From positions 129,163-193,162 of the forward strand of contig MNCI01023332.1 of NCBI GenBank assembly GCA_015680685.1: a stretch of 64,000 bases of DNA, in the 5' to 3' direction. Shown here one piece after another: positions 10,678 through 22,635 of this stretch; position 1 is the stretch's first letter, and the number at the start of each line of letters is the position of its first letter. The position numbers were made by a program, and so were the translations under genes. Under the pieces are notes generated by a model, which had not been told where the DNA came from, did no database searches, and saw nothing but the letters and a program-made list of their open reading frames with translations. Source of the stretch: Gnetum montanum. Its lineage: Eukaryota; Streptophyta; Gnetopsida; Gnetales; Gnetaceae.

Positions 10678-12890
10678 ATGTCTTCTTCTCATAGGAGTGC
10701 TTCTCTACCCAAGATTGATAAAGTTTATTTGCCAAAGCCTCAGTAGTATCAAATTATATACACTCACCTTGATGAGTATGTGTTAAACTTCATCTTCAAC
10801 CTACATCAGGATGAACAGCTATGGTGGAGTGACATGAAGGGCAACATTGTGTTGCCACTCGATCAAGCTATTCCTACAATGCTTTACCAAATGCTTACAC
10901 GATGTAGTTTTCAAGACTATCATGGGGAGTATATTGTGGAAGATACTAACACTAGGGATTATCATCCCACTAAAGCATAACATCTATGAGATCAGTAGCT
11001 AGAGCAATGCTATGAATTTTGAGGGGAAAAGGACTTAACGATTCTCCATTCCTGTTGTACTAACAAGCTAGTGGGAAACCCTTCTTTGGGGATTTTCCAT
11101 TCAATGAAGCTCCTCTCTTTGACTTTGATGATGGAGGTTAAACCCAAAATCTACACTCCATGGTTCACAACTTGATTCTGGTAAAAAGGAATCCAATGGC
11201 AAAGAAGGATCTAAATAGGCAAGTCAAGATAAGGATGTAGACAAGAAGCAAGATCGTGATCATGGTTATGATTGTCGAAGAGGAAATAGTAGGCATCATG
11301 ATGATGCTTGTTCTCCTTCCTCTTTCCCTTCTTCTTCTTCTTCTTCTTCTTCTTCTTCTTCTTCTAGATTTGATCATGACTACAAAAGGTGAGACCATGA
11401 CGAAGGTGATCGAAATGAACGAAACGACCAACAAGACCAAAATAACCAAAGGGACCGTCAAGACAAACAAGATCAAGGATGTAGATGTTCAAGAGAGGAA
11501 CATCACCATGAACGAAGGGGTAGTAGAGGGCATTGTAAGCACCATGATCAAGGCCTTAATGAGCCTCTATTTACTAACTAATGTATACTTAACATCACAA
11601 AGGCAATCAGAATCCCAACAAGACATGTGAAGGATAGTCGAATCAAATGGTTAGACATGAAAAATATTCCTCGATTTAAAAAAAGATATAACCTTGATTC
11701 GCAAAACCATCTTCAAGCTTTCTAAGATGCATGTGCCTTGTAGAACATAGAGAACAAGTGGTAGAAACTAAAGTTGTTCCCCAGGACACTCATCAAAGAA
11801 GTAGAAAATTGGCATCGGTCCTTAGAGCCAAAATCTATCAGGCGATGGAGTACCATGCTTGAGTTGTTCAATGATAAATATCAAACATACTCCATAGTGT
11901 CAAACTTAAGGAAAAAAATCCAAGGATGGAAACTAGGAACATATGAACCCTTGGATGATACCATTGACCAATACTACACCTTGATGCACAAATGTCCTAG
12001 CCATAGTTATTCTCAATTAGTTCAACTTCGCCACATTGTAAATGGGCTTCATAATGAAATGAGGAAAACCCTTGATGTCTATGCCCAAGGGTGATTGTAA
12101 AAAATAATTTTCCATCAAATACAAAGATTAATAGAGCAGGTTTCCAAAGAGGAGGGTGAACTAAGAAAAAGAGAAAGTGCAGAAGAGTATAACCATCATC
12201 CTTCCATTCTCAACAGGGAGGTTTAATTCTACAACAAAGAAGATGAGTCTGTATCTGATGAAGGGATGCATAAGAAAACATTGCCACTCCAACAATTCCA
12301 ATCTAAACTTACAACCAAGGTTGATCAGTCAAGGAACTCAATGGATAACAGATTCTAAGTTGTTCTTAAAATTCTTAAGGAGTCTAAAGAACAAGGTAGT
12401 GATTGTGAGCGTAGGAGGCGCAAGGAAGCTGAACGTGCATATCATAAAGGTAAGGGAAAGCTTGCTACAATAAAAGAGGTTGTAGATAGTGAATCAAATG
12501 ATGATTGTGGATGTGACATCTATTGGTACAAACATCCTAAGGGATGTTCCCCATTGTGTCACATCTATAGGAGTCTAGGATGTATGCCTTACATCCATGA
12601 CTTACACAAAGGTAAACATCTAAAAGGTTACAAGGTAATCTCAAGTAGTACCACTAGCAATAACCGTATTATACAAGTGGAGCTCCATCACAACCATATG
12701 AATAGTATCAATAGTGGTAGTAACCACAAGCATGAACGTTGTCACTGCCAAGATAACAATACCCTTATCGATAGGCTAATCCATATGGTTACCATATTCA
12801 ACAACCCATATCTCCACGTGACTCCTCCAATCACGTCTCTAATTTTTAGCCTCACTACCATACTTTAGATTATTATCAAGCTCATTTTCC
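10678..12890 (+). pseudogene. B gag (decayed)
   Basis: The frame opens with ATG at 10678 (MSSSHRSASLPKID), followed by an early stop, then FNLHQDEQLWWSDMKGNIVL. The capsid core at 11774-12094 reads LFPRTLIKEVENWHRSLE, WSTMLELFNDKYQTYS and IQGWKLGTYEPLDD. The nucleocapsid segment near 12510-12560 reads CDIYWYKHPKGC, where the second Cys of the family's CEICQYDHPKGCC is Tyr. A CTT microsatellite has expanded in the Arg/Ser-rich segment. Multiple stops and frameshifts are present. Confidence 0.75.
11329..11365 (+). repeat. (CTT)n microsatellite in B gag
   Basis: About twelve CTT triplets in a row, in the low-complexity, charged part of gag. Confidence 0.9.
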
Positions 12891-13249
12891 ACATGAAAGA
12901 AGGGATACCACCTCTTATCCTTATCCTCCTCCTATCCCTGCACATACTCCTTCAATTACATAGCTACCACCTACTCTTTCTATGCAAGGTGAATTGCTTG
13001 CTCAACTGCAACAATGTAATGTTACGAAGGTTGTTAATTTATAATCAAATCATCAATCAAAGGGGTTGAATGCTTGCTCAAAGAAAATACCTTTCTTTTG
13101 ACCCCACAATCCACCTAAGCCATCACATACACCCATGGTTAACAGCCCTACTCCTACCTCTTTCTCCATATTAAATTTCTTCGGGCCTTCTTCAAAGCAA
13201 AATCTACCAAGGATCCATACCATAATAGTTACTCACAATGTATCTAATT
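12891..13249 (+). pseudogene. B gag-protease linker (decayed)
   Basis: Proline-rich, low-complexity sequence linking gag to protease. It has fragments such as YPPPIPAHTPSIT and matches the position of the linker that is open in D (37156-37593). Broken by stops. Confidence 0.5.
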
Positions 13250-13690
13250 GAATCCATGTAGGAAACCTTCCCAAGAAATTAGCTAATCTTGGAAGTCCTC
13301 TAATTTATCTACATATTGCTGAGAATGAACCATGCAAAGCTCTTCTTGATTCAGGTCATAGTGTTAATTTAATTTCTCATAAAATGTACACTACCTAGAA
13401 CCTGCCTCTTCTCAAGAAGAGCAACATAACATTAGAATTGATAGACCAATCAATCACTATTCCATTGGGATTGGTAGAAGACATTGTAACCACTATCTAT
13501 GGGTGGTCTTATCCTACCGATTTCCTAGTAATCAAAGTGGAGAACTACAAAGGGGACTTCCCAATCATCATGGAAAGAGCATGGCTAATCACTATCGATG
13601 CAAGAATGAGCATCAGAGATCTTTCCCTGGAGATATATAAAGAAAATGCATTCAGAAAGATCGAGAAAAAGAGAGTTTCCCAACAATAGT
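13250..13690 (+). pseudogene. B protease (decayed)
   Basis: The stretch KALLDSGHSVNLIS keeps the D-S-G active site (Asp codon at 13348). It continues through LVEDIVTTIYGWSYP and GDFPIIMERAWLITID. One stop lies near 13396, where relatives have Trp or Gln codons. The order and spacing match A, D and I. Confidence 0.8.
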
Positions 13691-13859
13691 AGGTGCACTT
13701 GTATGCAGAACCTTTGGACTGTAAAGCAAGCATCTATCTTTGCATGTAAATAGTGTGTGCCAGAAGTAGAAATTCAAGGGTGTTTGTATGTAATACCCAC
13801 AAAACAGGAGGGCACCTAGTGGTCAACCACTGACTCTAAAAGTAGCATGCCATGCATGT

Positions 13860-14162
13860 AACCAATTAAGAACTTGACATGTGCATATGTCATAGGCATG
13901 GATGAACTTGAGCAAGTTCATCACCAACTCTCTAATGATACAAATGATGATACTCACTAGGAAGAGTTGCAAATTCCTGAAAAATTCAAACAAGAGCCCC
14001 TTAAGCTAAAAAATTACCATCTACAATGAAATATGTACTTTTGAACCTCAAATTGAAGCAAATTGTTAAGGAAATTGCGAAACTCCTCAAGGCAAGGTTC
14101 ATTTATCCCATTGTGGGCAGTGAGAGGGTTAGTCTACTCATGATTGTGTCGAAGAAAGGTGG
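13860..14162 (+). pseudogene. B protease-RT linker and RT start, cut by I
   Basis: After a decayed linker (LQIPEKFKQEPLKLK at about 13970-14010) the RT start is recognisable: LLKARFIYPIVGSE, then SKKGG, where the frame is interrupted by the LTR of I. RT resumes at 48104. Stops and small indels are common. Confidence 0.75.
14158..14162. repeat. Target duplication of I, left copy
   Basis: GGTGG here; AGTGG at 48099-48103. Removing I and one copy restores contiguity between KKGG and GKWRV codons of B's RT. Confidence 0.85.
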
Positions 14163-14999
14163 TGATGAGTAGCAAGGTACCCCTACATCCAACCATACGA
14201 ATATGAGCATTCATGTGTGATCTGGTCAAACTCCAAGGATTAAGTGCTTATGTTCTTCTGCAAAACAAGGATGGGTTATGCAATCATTGAGTTCCCAAGC
14301 TTACTTGTAAGGCACAATTGTATGGTTAAGTAATCTTGGGTATATGATTTTTATGCTTTTTACATTTTATATTCCTAGTGCTTAAAGTGGAGAAATGAAA
14401 TAATTTAATAACTAATTTAACTTAACTAGTTAACTATTCCTAACACTAGCATCTGTTCCCACTTGTCAGACACATCCTGAACCAGTGTAACACTACTGGG
14501 ATTACCAAACGCTAGTCGTTACTAGGTTGCCAAGTGTTCCACATATGCTCGAAGTGGTCGTATTGAGTGTGCTAAGTTGTTGATAATTGATGAGTCAAGA
14601 GAAATAACATTAATTAACTAATGAGAGTAGAAAATAACAGTAAATAACATTTAAATGAAATAATTAAGCTATTCTGAATGTTGCAAGGTTTATCATAAAG
14701 TTCATCTTTATTTCCAGACACAAGGTGTGCTCAAGTACACAATGCTCGAATAAAGATCTATTCACTTTATGACTCTTATTGTGGACACTTAGAAATAATT
14801 CTAACTCTAGAAAGGGAAATCTACAAGAGTTTGGCTAAGGGACTAAGAAATTAACTATGAAACCAAGTGCCGCTATCTCTTATTTATAGGCAACGAGACA
14901 AGTTCTGATATCATATGTCTGAGATCGCTTTGGCAACTTTGATATCGTGTATCCAACATCAAGTGCCCAATATCATGGGTCTAATATCGTTACTCATCA
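14163..14999 (-). repeat. 3' LTR of I
   Basis: 837 bp, starting TGATGAGTAGCAAGGTACCC and ending TTACTCATCA on the plus strand. It pairs with the LTR ending at 48098 (836 bp after removing the duplicated segment). The U3 array (14910-14990) has spaced GATATCGTGT and AATATC words. A TATA box lies at 14881-14888, minus strand. It could be taken for a solo LTR, but the flanking sequence and target duplication match only with the 48098 copy. Confidence 0.9.
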
Positions 15000-16710
15000 T
15001 ATCCCCATGACTAAATAAAATCTCGTCCTTGATTTCTTTACAAAATATTAGGAAGGTATGGGATCATTGACTATACGACAACTAACGGTGACATGGAATG
15101 ATAAACTCAAAGTGCCCTATGAATAAATCGACAAAAATATTATAGCATTGGTGTTCATAATCATTATGGTGAACACTATACATAGATAACATCTAGATCA
15201 TTATTTGATAGCTTGAAGAGAGAGAGAGGAAACACAATGAGGTGCATTGCTGCCGATGTCAAAAATGTGCACACTGTTGTTCATCCATGGCCACATGATC
15301 AAGCTTGTTCTTTGTGTAAATGTTTTTTTCTCCAGTCCATCCTGAGTGCTCCCTCCTATCTTGGTCCATTTTTCGTGTGATCAAAATTTGCACACACAAC
15401 ACAATCATGAATTAGCAAGGATAGATAAGACATAATGTCTTTGATACCTTGCCTCAATATGAAGCACATTGGCTAGGTTGTGGGTATGGCAGATACTAGG
15501 TTAGAGGTTTATAATTAATAACTAGCCAAGGTGTAGGGGTGAGATAAGTAATGGAATGGAAAATTTTGTGACAGGCCCCTCGCGACTGAGAGAGAACCTC
15601 TGGTAGCAATAATATGGAAAATGAAAGAACAAGGAAGATAAAAGAAATAACAATGGTGAAGCCAATAAAAAGGGCAACAAAAGTGGATGTCATGGATGGG
15701 GTGAGACAAGAAAGAGTTGATTGCAAGAAATGTTTAAGAAAAATAACTTAACAACTGCACCAAAAAAGGAATGCCAGTGGGTCCTCCCCAAAGCAAGCTC
15801 ATGCCCTTTATGCCCTAACAAACCCACAAATCAAAGAGTCCTTAGGCTCTAGGAATGACATATGGAAAAATGGTTAAGGACTTACCCATAAGAATTTAAC
15901 AAAGAATAACAATGTATCAACTAAGATATAGACTAATTATAAAACCAGTAATGAGGTGGAATATGGAAAGCAATACAGAAAGAGAGAATGGAATGGAATG
16001 GAATGGAATGGAATCCTAAAATCAAAGTTGTGTAAAGTCCCTTATGTAGTATGTGATTAAGGTGACTTAATAAAATTTGGCCCAAATCTACATTAAAACT
16101 AACCACATCCAGTGACCTCGTATCAACACACTTGACCAACCCATCCTCCTAAAGCAAAAAGAATGTGTCCACAGAGCCACCACCATTCCCATAAGAGAAA
16201 GATAGAGAAGTAAGAAGTGAAAAAGGGCCTTAGTTAGAGGGAACCCACAAGCATGGGTAACATGTATTTTTAGTGCCATAACCAATTCTTGTAGCCCATG
16301 TTTCTTTATTATGTTTAAGGGGTGTGATTTGAAGTCCCACCTCTTTTACTTCTTTTTTTTTGTTTTGCATGAGAATCACATCATGCAAAGACTTATTTGA
16401 TTTAGTCAACTTCCTAATATTTGGTCAATAGCAGAATGGCAGAAAACCTATGAAAAACATCCAAGTACCCAAGAGGATAGCTAGCACAAATGCATTGAAT
16501 CCCCTGGAAGTCACACCCTTTTCAATCCATTTGAATCTTTCCTTGGTTGGAGAATACCAAGCCACCAATTCATTAATAAGTTTACTTAGAAAAAGGAATA
16601 GTACATTTCCAAAACAAAGGGAGACCATTGAGTTGTATGGATGAATGGATGACATGGACTCATCGCCTATTTTATCAAAAGAACCATATCTTAGCATCAA
16701 CATTGAAACT
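15000..16710 (-). other. 3' non-coding region of I, first part
   Basis: No open frame of note. It is collinear with the regions between integrase and 3' LTR in D (34381-36110), G (57963-59760) and B (50600-52690). It begins next to the LTR with a purine-rich tract on the minus strand (TCATGGGG). A block containing AGTGGGTCCTCCCCAAAG at 15775-15792 is conserved in all four copies. A GGAAT pentamer run sits at 15987-16014. It resumes at 40639 after D. Confidence 0.7.
16706..16710. repeat. Target duplication of D, left copy
   Basis: AAACT here, AAAGT at 40634-40638. The related element G reads through this point without interruption (near 59600). Confidence 0.75.
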
Positions 16711-16889
16711 TTATGAGTGGCGAGGTACCCCTACACTCAACCATACAAATACGAGCGTAACACGCATGATCTGGTGTAACTCCACAGACTAAGTGCCTAC
16801 ACGCCTCATGGAACACTTAAGGTTAATTATTCGTCATCTTCCCAGACTTACTTGTATTTTTCATGGTATATGGTTAAGCAAGTCTGAGG
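16711..16889 (-). repeat. 3' LTR of D, outer part
   Basis: It begins TTATGAGTGGCGAGGTACCC (the TG terminus mutated to TT) and matches 39831 onward. It stops at the TSD of E and resumes at 33718, giving 842 bp in total. Confidence 0.85.
16885..16889. repeat. Target duplication of E, left copy
   Basis: TGAGG here, CGAGG at 33713-33717. D's intact 5' LTR has CGAGGTATATG at the matching place (about 40008). Confidence 0.8.
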
Positions 16890-17004
16890 TGAAACACCAC
16901 AAAATTCCGAGCTTGGTACTTCTCCAGTAGGAAGCAAGTCCCTGGGACCCACAAACAACCACGACTACATTTGGTGTCACAAATACTTAACTTTCACTAA
17001 GTAT

Positions 17005-17330
17005 CCAGTACTAGCGTATACGCCCAGCGTATACACCCGACATCCACAGTGTATACGCCCAGCGTAGACATCCAACTTACACGTCGACGTACACACTTCA
17101 CATGTACGCTCGGCAGGTACGGCAAATGTTTACACCCGGCATGGAATCTCCAAAGACAGAATGAAAACAGCATCGAAGAGCAAGAATTGAAGCAAGTCGG
17201 CAACCATCAGTGTATACGCCCAGCGTCCACAGCATCTATGTCCAGCACATCCAGCGTATACGCCCAGCGTATATGCCCAGAGTCTACGCCCACCTGATAC
17301 AGCATATACGCTCAGCGTATACACTCAACA
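17005..17330. repeat. Array of self-complementary GCGTATACGC-type words in E U3
   Basis: Irregularly spaced decamers, exact (at about 17015 and 17257) or with one or two changes, mostly preceded by CA and followed by CC. The word is its own reverse complement. The 3' LTR array (32760-33050) is shorter, lacking at least one unit. Function unknown; possible protein-binding or structure-forming sites upstream of the TATA box. Confidence 0.8.
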
Positions 17331-17416
17331 GATGTAATATATTGTATATTTGTAAACTTTATGCACCTGGTCAACGCGCCACGTGTCTCCCAACCCGAGT
17401 CTAACGTAACAACCAG

Positions 17417-17423
17417 TATAAAA
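17417..17423 (+). promoter_or_regulatory. TATA box of E LTR
   Basis: CAGTATAAAACCCCAC. The same block is at 33140-33146 in the 3' LTR. It lies about 35 bases after a CACGTG G-box, consistent with a pol II core promoter driving gag-pol. Confidence 0.75.
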
Positions 17424-17993
17424 CCCCACTTTTCCACTTGCATTAAGGACGGTTGGAAAAGATCCCAGAGCAAACCAGAGAACATTTACGCTGCGCACCA
17501 GAGCTAAAAACCCTTTTACGCTAGACAGTCCTGTACGCTGGGCACACAGTCTCTACGCTCCACCTACAGTGCGAACCAGCTACATCATCCCTGCATCCAC
17601 CAGGGCTTTTCATCCGCCTTGTGTTCCATCGCAACTATGTTAGACTAATGCACTGTACTTTCATTCTGTAATATCATTGTTTACAGTTTACGCTAATTTC
17701 TTACATGTGTTCTATTTACGCTCGTTTACATGTACGCTCTGTTTGCACCTGTTACGCTGTTTACGCTCTCGTTTACACCCGTTACGCCGTTTACGTATAA
17801 CCCAGCGTATAGCACTTCGGTATACGTTCAGGGAAATCCTTGTCTAATCCGCATGCGGACCACCCAACGTACTCTACCTTCGTGCATTCCAGCTCGCCCT
17901 CAGGCGAAGGTAGGGTCTTTTGTGCATGTCCGGTGATCCCACAGTCTCTATTTTCTTCCAGCCGGAGACCGACGATTTCGGACGATACAGAAA

Positions 17994-18013
17994 TTGGCAC
18001 TAGAAGGAGGGCC
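17994..18013 (+). other. Primer-binding site of E
   Basis: TTGGCACTAGAAGGAGGGCC starts four bases after the LTR. F has TTAGCGCTAGAAGGAGGGCC in the same place, so the site is conserved. I do not recognise the matching tRNA; it is clearly not the tRNA-Asp site of the Athila-like group. Confidence 0.7.
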
Positions 18014-18118
18014 TCCTTAAAACCTTACTTGCAAACTTCCCAGCGTTTACGCTGTTGAGCGTATACGCCACCGACCACACGTCGCTTCCTGCTGAAACCC
18101 TGTTACGTTGTTACGCTG

Positions 18119-21100
18119 TTGAGCATATGCTTTAAGATACAAGTTGGCCTGGCTATAGACCGAGCTGAAATGGAGGTAAAGAGGCAGTTCGAACTCTTTT
18201 ACAGGGGGAGACGCGAGTTCATCCCTTCCCCGTATGATGTAATCCCTGTTCCGGAGCAGTATTTGGAGCTCATCACACGGCTCCTCCTACAAAGGAGCCA
18301 CTTGTTGGATCAGCCTGCACTAGAGCCCCAACTAGAGGAAGAGGACGAATTTGCTACTCAATCTGAACAAGATGATTCTTACCACACTCTGAGCCCGCAA
18401 GCATACGTTAACCCCATTTTTCATCCCAATACAGGGGAAATCATGCCCCTCCAGCATCTCAGGTTCACCCGGGCCCAAGCACCACCACCAGAAACATCAG
18501 CACTAGTGCATATTCCTCCCCCGAGCGACCCCCAAACTAACACCTTCCCTCTCGCAATCATCCCCGCTGCAGCTGCAAGCTCATCCTCGCAAGCACCGCC
18601 CCTTCACGACAGCATGGGAGTGACATTCCCACCTCGAGTGATAGGGATGCCACATGTAATACCAACCTCCACATCCGCCCACTACATCCCTCACATCCAA
18701 ACGCACGCAACCCCCTCGACCGCCATAACCCAACAAGGGGTCCCTACACACAACGCGGTTGGGCAATGGCCAGCGATGGGTGTGCCATCACACCAACCCT
18801 CTCACCACAATGTTCCATCTCACACATTTCCACATGTTAACATTCCCCAAATATGACCACAACCGCAGCAGCAACAACCCCCCATATATAATGTATCATC
18901 CTTAACGCCACATGCTGTTCACCTTCCACAAACACAACCGCCGACCGCGTAGCTTTCGGCCTTTCAACCCACCATCCAACAATCTAACCTGTACAACATA
19001 CCACAACCACAAGTTTCCTTGTCACCTAGTGCCCAAGACTGGGGAGATGCCAAGAAATTGATGCAAGAATTAACTGACGAGGTAAAACACCTCAAAACGG
19101 CTGCCGACAGGGAGTTGAAGGTAGTGGACTTCTACCACGATGACCCCATCAGCTCTTCTGTCCCACCCTTAACCTTGCCCAAAGGCATCTCCTTACCAAC
19201 ACTAACCAAATACAATAGGGAGACAGACCCCAACACACACTTAATAACATTTAGGTTAGAATGTGCGCTACTCCAGGCATGGCCCCATGCCATTCTCCGA
19301 GTGTTTCCCATGTCCCTCGCGGGGAGGGCACTTGATTGGTATCGGGCTCTGCCAAGGAATTTCATCTTCTCCTTGGAAGACTTATTACACCAGTTTGTGA
19401 CCAGGTTCAAGTACAACTTGAAACCCGAGGCCACACTGGACAGCCTCATACAGGTCAAGCAAGCACCGCTTGAACCTGTACAGAAATTTATTCAGAGGTG
19501 GAGTGCCGCCCTCAATGAGTTGCACGAGCCTATCTCCCAGACGTACTTGCTCACACTCCTGAAGGGAGCTGTTAACGATTTCTTTAAATCCAAGCTGTAT
19601 TACCTTAATGTGCGTAATCTTAACCAGGCTTTTGTACAAATCAAGAATATAGAAGAAGCGGCCCAAAACAGCCACGACCCTGCATACTTAGCCTTCAAAA
19701 ATCAACACACTAAAATAGATAAAGAGAAGGCTAAGACAACCATAGTAGTAATAGCAAGCGTGCAACAAGCAAACATGACACACCAAAATAAACCGCTCGC
19801 AGCCCCTACTAACTACAATAAACGAATTCCCACAACCACGCCGAAATCATCATTATTGCAAAACCCAACAACGAACCGTACGCGAAACTTCGAGAGGAAA
19901 GAACCCTCTCAATATACACCTTTGCCAATGAAGCCCTCCTAGCTCTTTGATCAACTCCTGAAGGCTGGGTTGCTGAAACATAAACAGTTATCCCCCGCGG
20001 CCATCCAGAGACATGACCGGTTCTGTCAACTCGTTCAGAACCCAAGCTTAGCAACGCTGGATGAGCCTCCCGTACCCAAAGGCTTCAAAATGAATCACTT
20101 TTGGGACTACCACCAACGAAGCAGGCACGGTATGGATTACTATTTTACCTTGAAGCAGGATATTCCATGGATGATCAATGAAGGCCAAATTACTTTTGAT
20201 GAGGCCAACCTGGTCCAACCACAGAATCAAGCTATGGGGGTGTACAAAGAACCCCTGAACACCAAAGAGGTGTTGTACATCATCAATACAATCTACCTTG
20301 ATGATGATTCTGATACACCCAACATTAACACTTTCTATCCCCAATATAAATAGAAAACACCTAATAGGCCGTTCGTAGTTCAGATTCCTCCCGCTATGTC
20401 CATGCCCATGCCTCAACCACCACATGCCCCCCAGCAGCTATACGTTGTTTGAGTACCCTCGGCTGTACCCACACCTAACACCATGACACGCGATAAACCA
20501 TACGTGGTGCGTGTCCCTCCCGTCATTCCCTCAAATGCATCAACCCCTTCTACTCGGCCTGCCCCTTCCATAGTCCGAGTACCACTAGCAGTCGCAATGG
20601 TGGAGGTTCAACCTCCGCCAAAACCAACCCTGTATGTCGTTAGGATACCCGAAATTCCTAATGATTACCAAGCCTCCACCTCACAAACGCAAGGCAAACC
20701 CAGCTCCTACGTCATTAGGGTACCTAGCCAGCCTTCCACTTAACCACATCCGACTATCCAACCACAACCTTGCCCACCTCCATACGTGGTAAGAACCCAA
20801 GGGCAGTCCGAAGCTCCAAGACCAACCCCAACTCCACGCCACACACAAGAACACCTAGCAAACAGGCTTACACGTGAACGTGTGGAGAAGGAATGCCAAC
20901 GACTAGCCATGGGGCCACCTAAGCCCACATCGCTTAACGCCATACCCATGACGCCACCTAACAATCAGCCAAACGTAGGCAACGAGGGTGAACCATTGAA
21001 AAAAAATGAACCATCTAAAACAACAGCGTCGGGAAAACGTGACAAATCACCGAAACATGAAATAAAACTGTTGGGTCCAATGGACCCAGTAACCACTCTG

Positions 21101-22105
21101 ACCCAAGTCACCCAAGCATTGAAGCAAAAGAACACTTCGCTGAGCTTGTATGACTTGGTACTAACATCCCAACCACATCGAGAAGCTCTAGTACGCATGT
21201 TAACATCGATCCCGGTAAGCGAGGACTTGCCCCCGAACCACCCCGCCATTCATGCGGTAATGTACTCGTCTCACGGGACCACTCCTAAACCCTTGAGCTT
21301 CCATGACGACAACATTAAGGTGGACAAGAAAACAGGGGAAATAACAACAGCCCCCATGTTCATAACAATATGCATAAACCAGTTCAAGATACACAGGGTC
21401 CACGTAGACGATGGAGCTGCCACAAACGTAGTACCGTACCCCATCATTGAACAACTAGGGCTTACTGAATTAATCAAACCAACTGCAACCACATGTTTAA
21501 AATCATTCAGCGGGTCATGCGAACTGCTCAAAGGCACAGTGACCTTAGAATTTATTGCAGGGGATCAATTTCCCATGTCCGTCGATTTCCTGGTGGTCGA
21601 CAAAATGCCAGGATTCAACTTCATATTAGGGAGACCCTGGTTGGCCCAACTAAAAGCGGTCTCCTCCCCTATACACCAAGAGATCCACCTGCCTTATGAA
21701 GGCAGTGAAATCATCATACATGGAGAGGCTACTATGCCTATCATTTCATCACACGTAGACATGGACCAAGGCTCGAAGGTCGAGCTTGAAGAGCCTAAAC
21801 GAGACGATAAAAATGCGCAACAACTGGTAAACAATGAGCCTTTAAACATGGAACAAGACCCGCCTAAAATAGAAACGCTTCTGTCTGACACTGTACATAC
21901 AACTTCTCAAATGGAAACTCACACAAATATCATGCCAACTGCCGAAACATCTGAAAACACTAACATGAAAGCCATTCCATCAGACGTCCCTTGGGCTGAA
22001 TTACCATTCAATGTGATTAGCGAAGGGGATGCTGAATACAGAATCATACCCATTAACACATCGCCTAACATTAAAAGGAAGAAAATTAAAAAACTATTAC
22101 AATAA
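18119..22105 (+). pseudogene. E gag-protease polyprotein (one frame, about six stops)
   Basis: One reading frame of 1,329 codons spans the region without a frameshift. Stops interrupt it near 18857, 18951, 19940, 20351, 20451 and 20741, each one transition from CAA, CAG, CGA or TGG. Domains: an N-terminal head with RREFIPSPYDVIPVPEQY; a Pro/His/Gln-rich stretch (18480-18990); the capsid core with LDWYRALPRNFIFSLEDLLHQ and FIQRWSAALNELHEP (about 19180-19680); a nucleocapsid-like segment FWDYHQRSRHGMDYYFTLK (about 20100) whose zinc-knuckle Cys positions are not Cys; several YVVRVP repeats (20390-20800); and the protease with VHVDDGAATNVV (about 21400) and FILGRPWL (about 21625). The ATG at 18119 is the first in frame after the primer site, but an upstream start cannot be excluded. 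Confidence 0.88.
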
Positions 22106-22400
22106 TATCAACATGCCCAGTCCGAAACGACATTAAACTATAACATGTCTGAAATGACGTTAAACTACAACTCGTCCGAAATGACGCTAAACTACGATAA
22201 ATTGAAAAACAAAAAAAATCTATTAAACTACACTCCTTGTCCGAGATGACGCTAAACTATCATGTTCGCAAAGACACGATCATCAATGATTGGTCAACAG
22301 AAAAATCCACCCGCGTCATTCGAAATATCCCTCGTTTACGACTGGGGCCCGAAATGGCCTTAAACTAGTTCATGCGCGCATACTTCATTTTCCTTTTTGT
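22106..22400 (+). repeat. Repeats of a 'ccgaaatgacgctaaacta' word after protease
   Basis: About six loose copies of a 25-35-bp unit: 22119, 22145, 22169, 22241 and beyond. The same word style (a GACG/ATGA core then TAAACT) recurs before RT (27385-27620) and after integrase (31220-31600). Non-coding. Confidence 0.75.
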
Positions 22401-22635
22401 TCAGCATTTACGATCACATCTCTGCATTACATTTAAAACAAAGAAAAAAACAAGCCAAAACATTTTACATTGTTATGTCATGTTTACAATTAAATTCAAA
22501 ATCAACAAAAATTTTCTTACATGCAATGTTGTATAATTACAAGTGTCAACTGTTTCCGTCCATCTCAAAGTTTTCAAGTTACAATTCTCGTATAAGTCTG
22601 ATTCAAAAAACAACAAAAACTTAGAAATTAAAACG

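Larger units (their letters stand above)
16890..17989 (+). repeat. 5' LTR of E
   Basis: 1100 bp, from TGAAACACCACAAAATTCCG to GGACGATACA. It matches 32639-33712 with scattered, mostly transition differences and length changes in the decamer array. U3 (17000-17330) is packed with GCGTATACGCC-like words. A G-box CACGTG lies at 17380-17385 and a TATA box at 17417-17423. Downstream is a run of 'ttacgctgtttacgctc' words (17690-17800). Confidence 0.92.

Noticed and set aside
14163-14999. Solo LTR inserted in B
   Set aside because: The LTR at 48098 is its partner: same family, equal length, and the five bases outside the two LTRs restore B's RT frame.
16997-17404. Several short frames on both strands in E's LTR
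   Set aside because: Caused by palindromic decamer repeats with few stops; they differ between the two LTRs of E.
18581-18766. Minus-strand frame within E gag
   Set aside because: Overlaps a well-supported gag frame, is Gly/Val-rich with low complexity and has no partner elsewhere.
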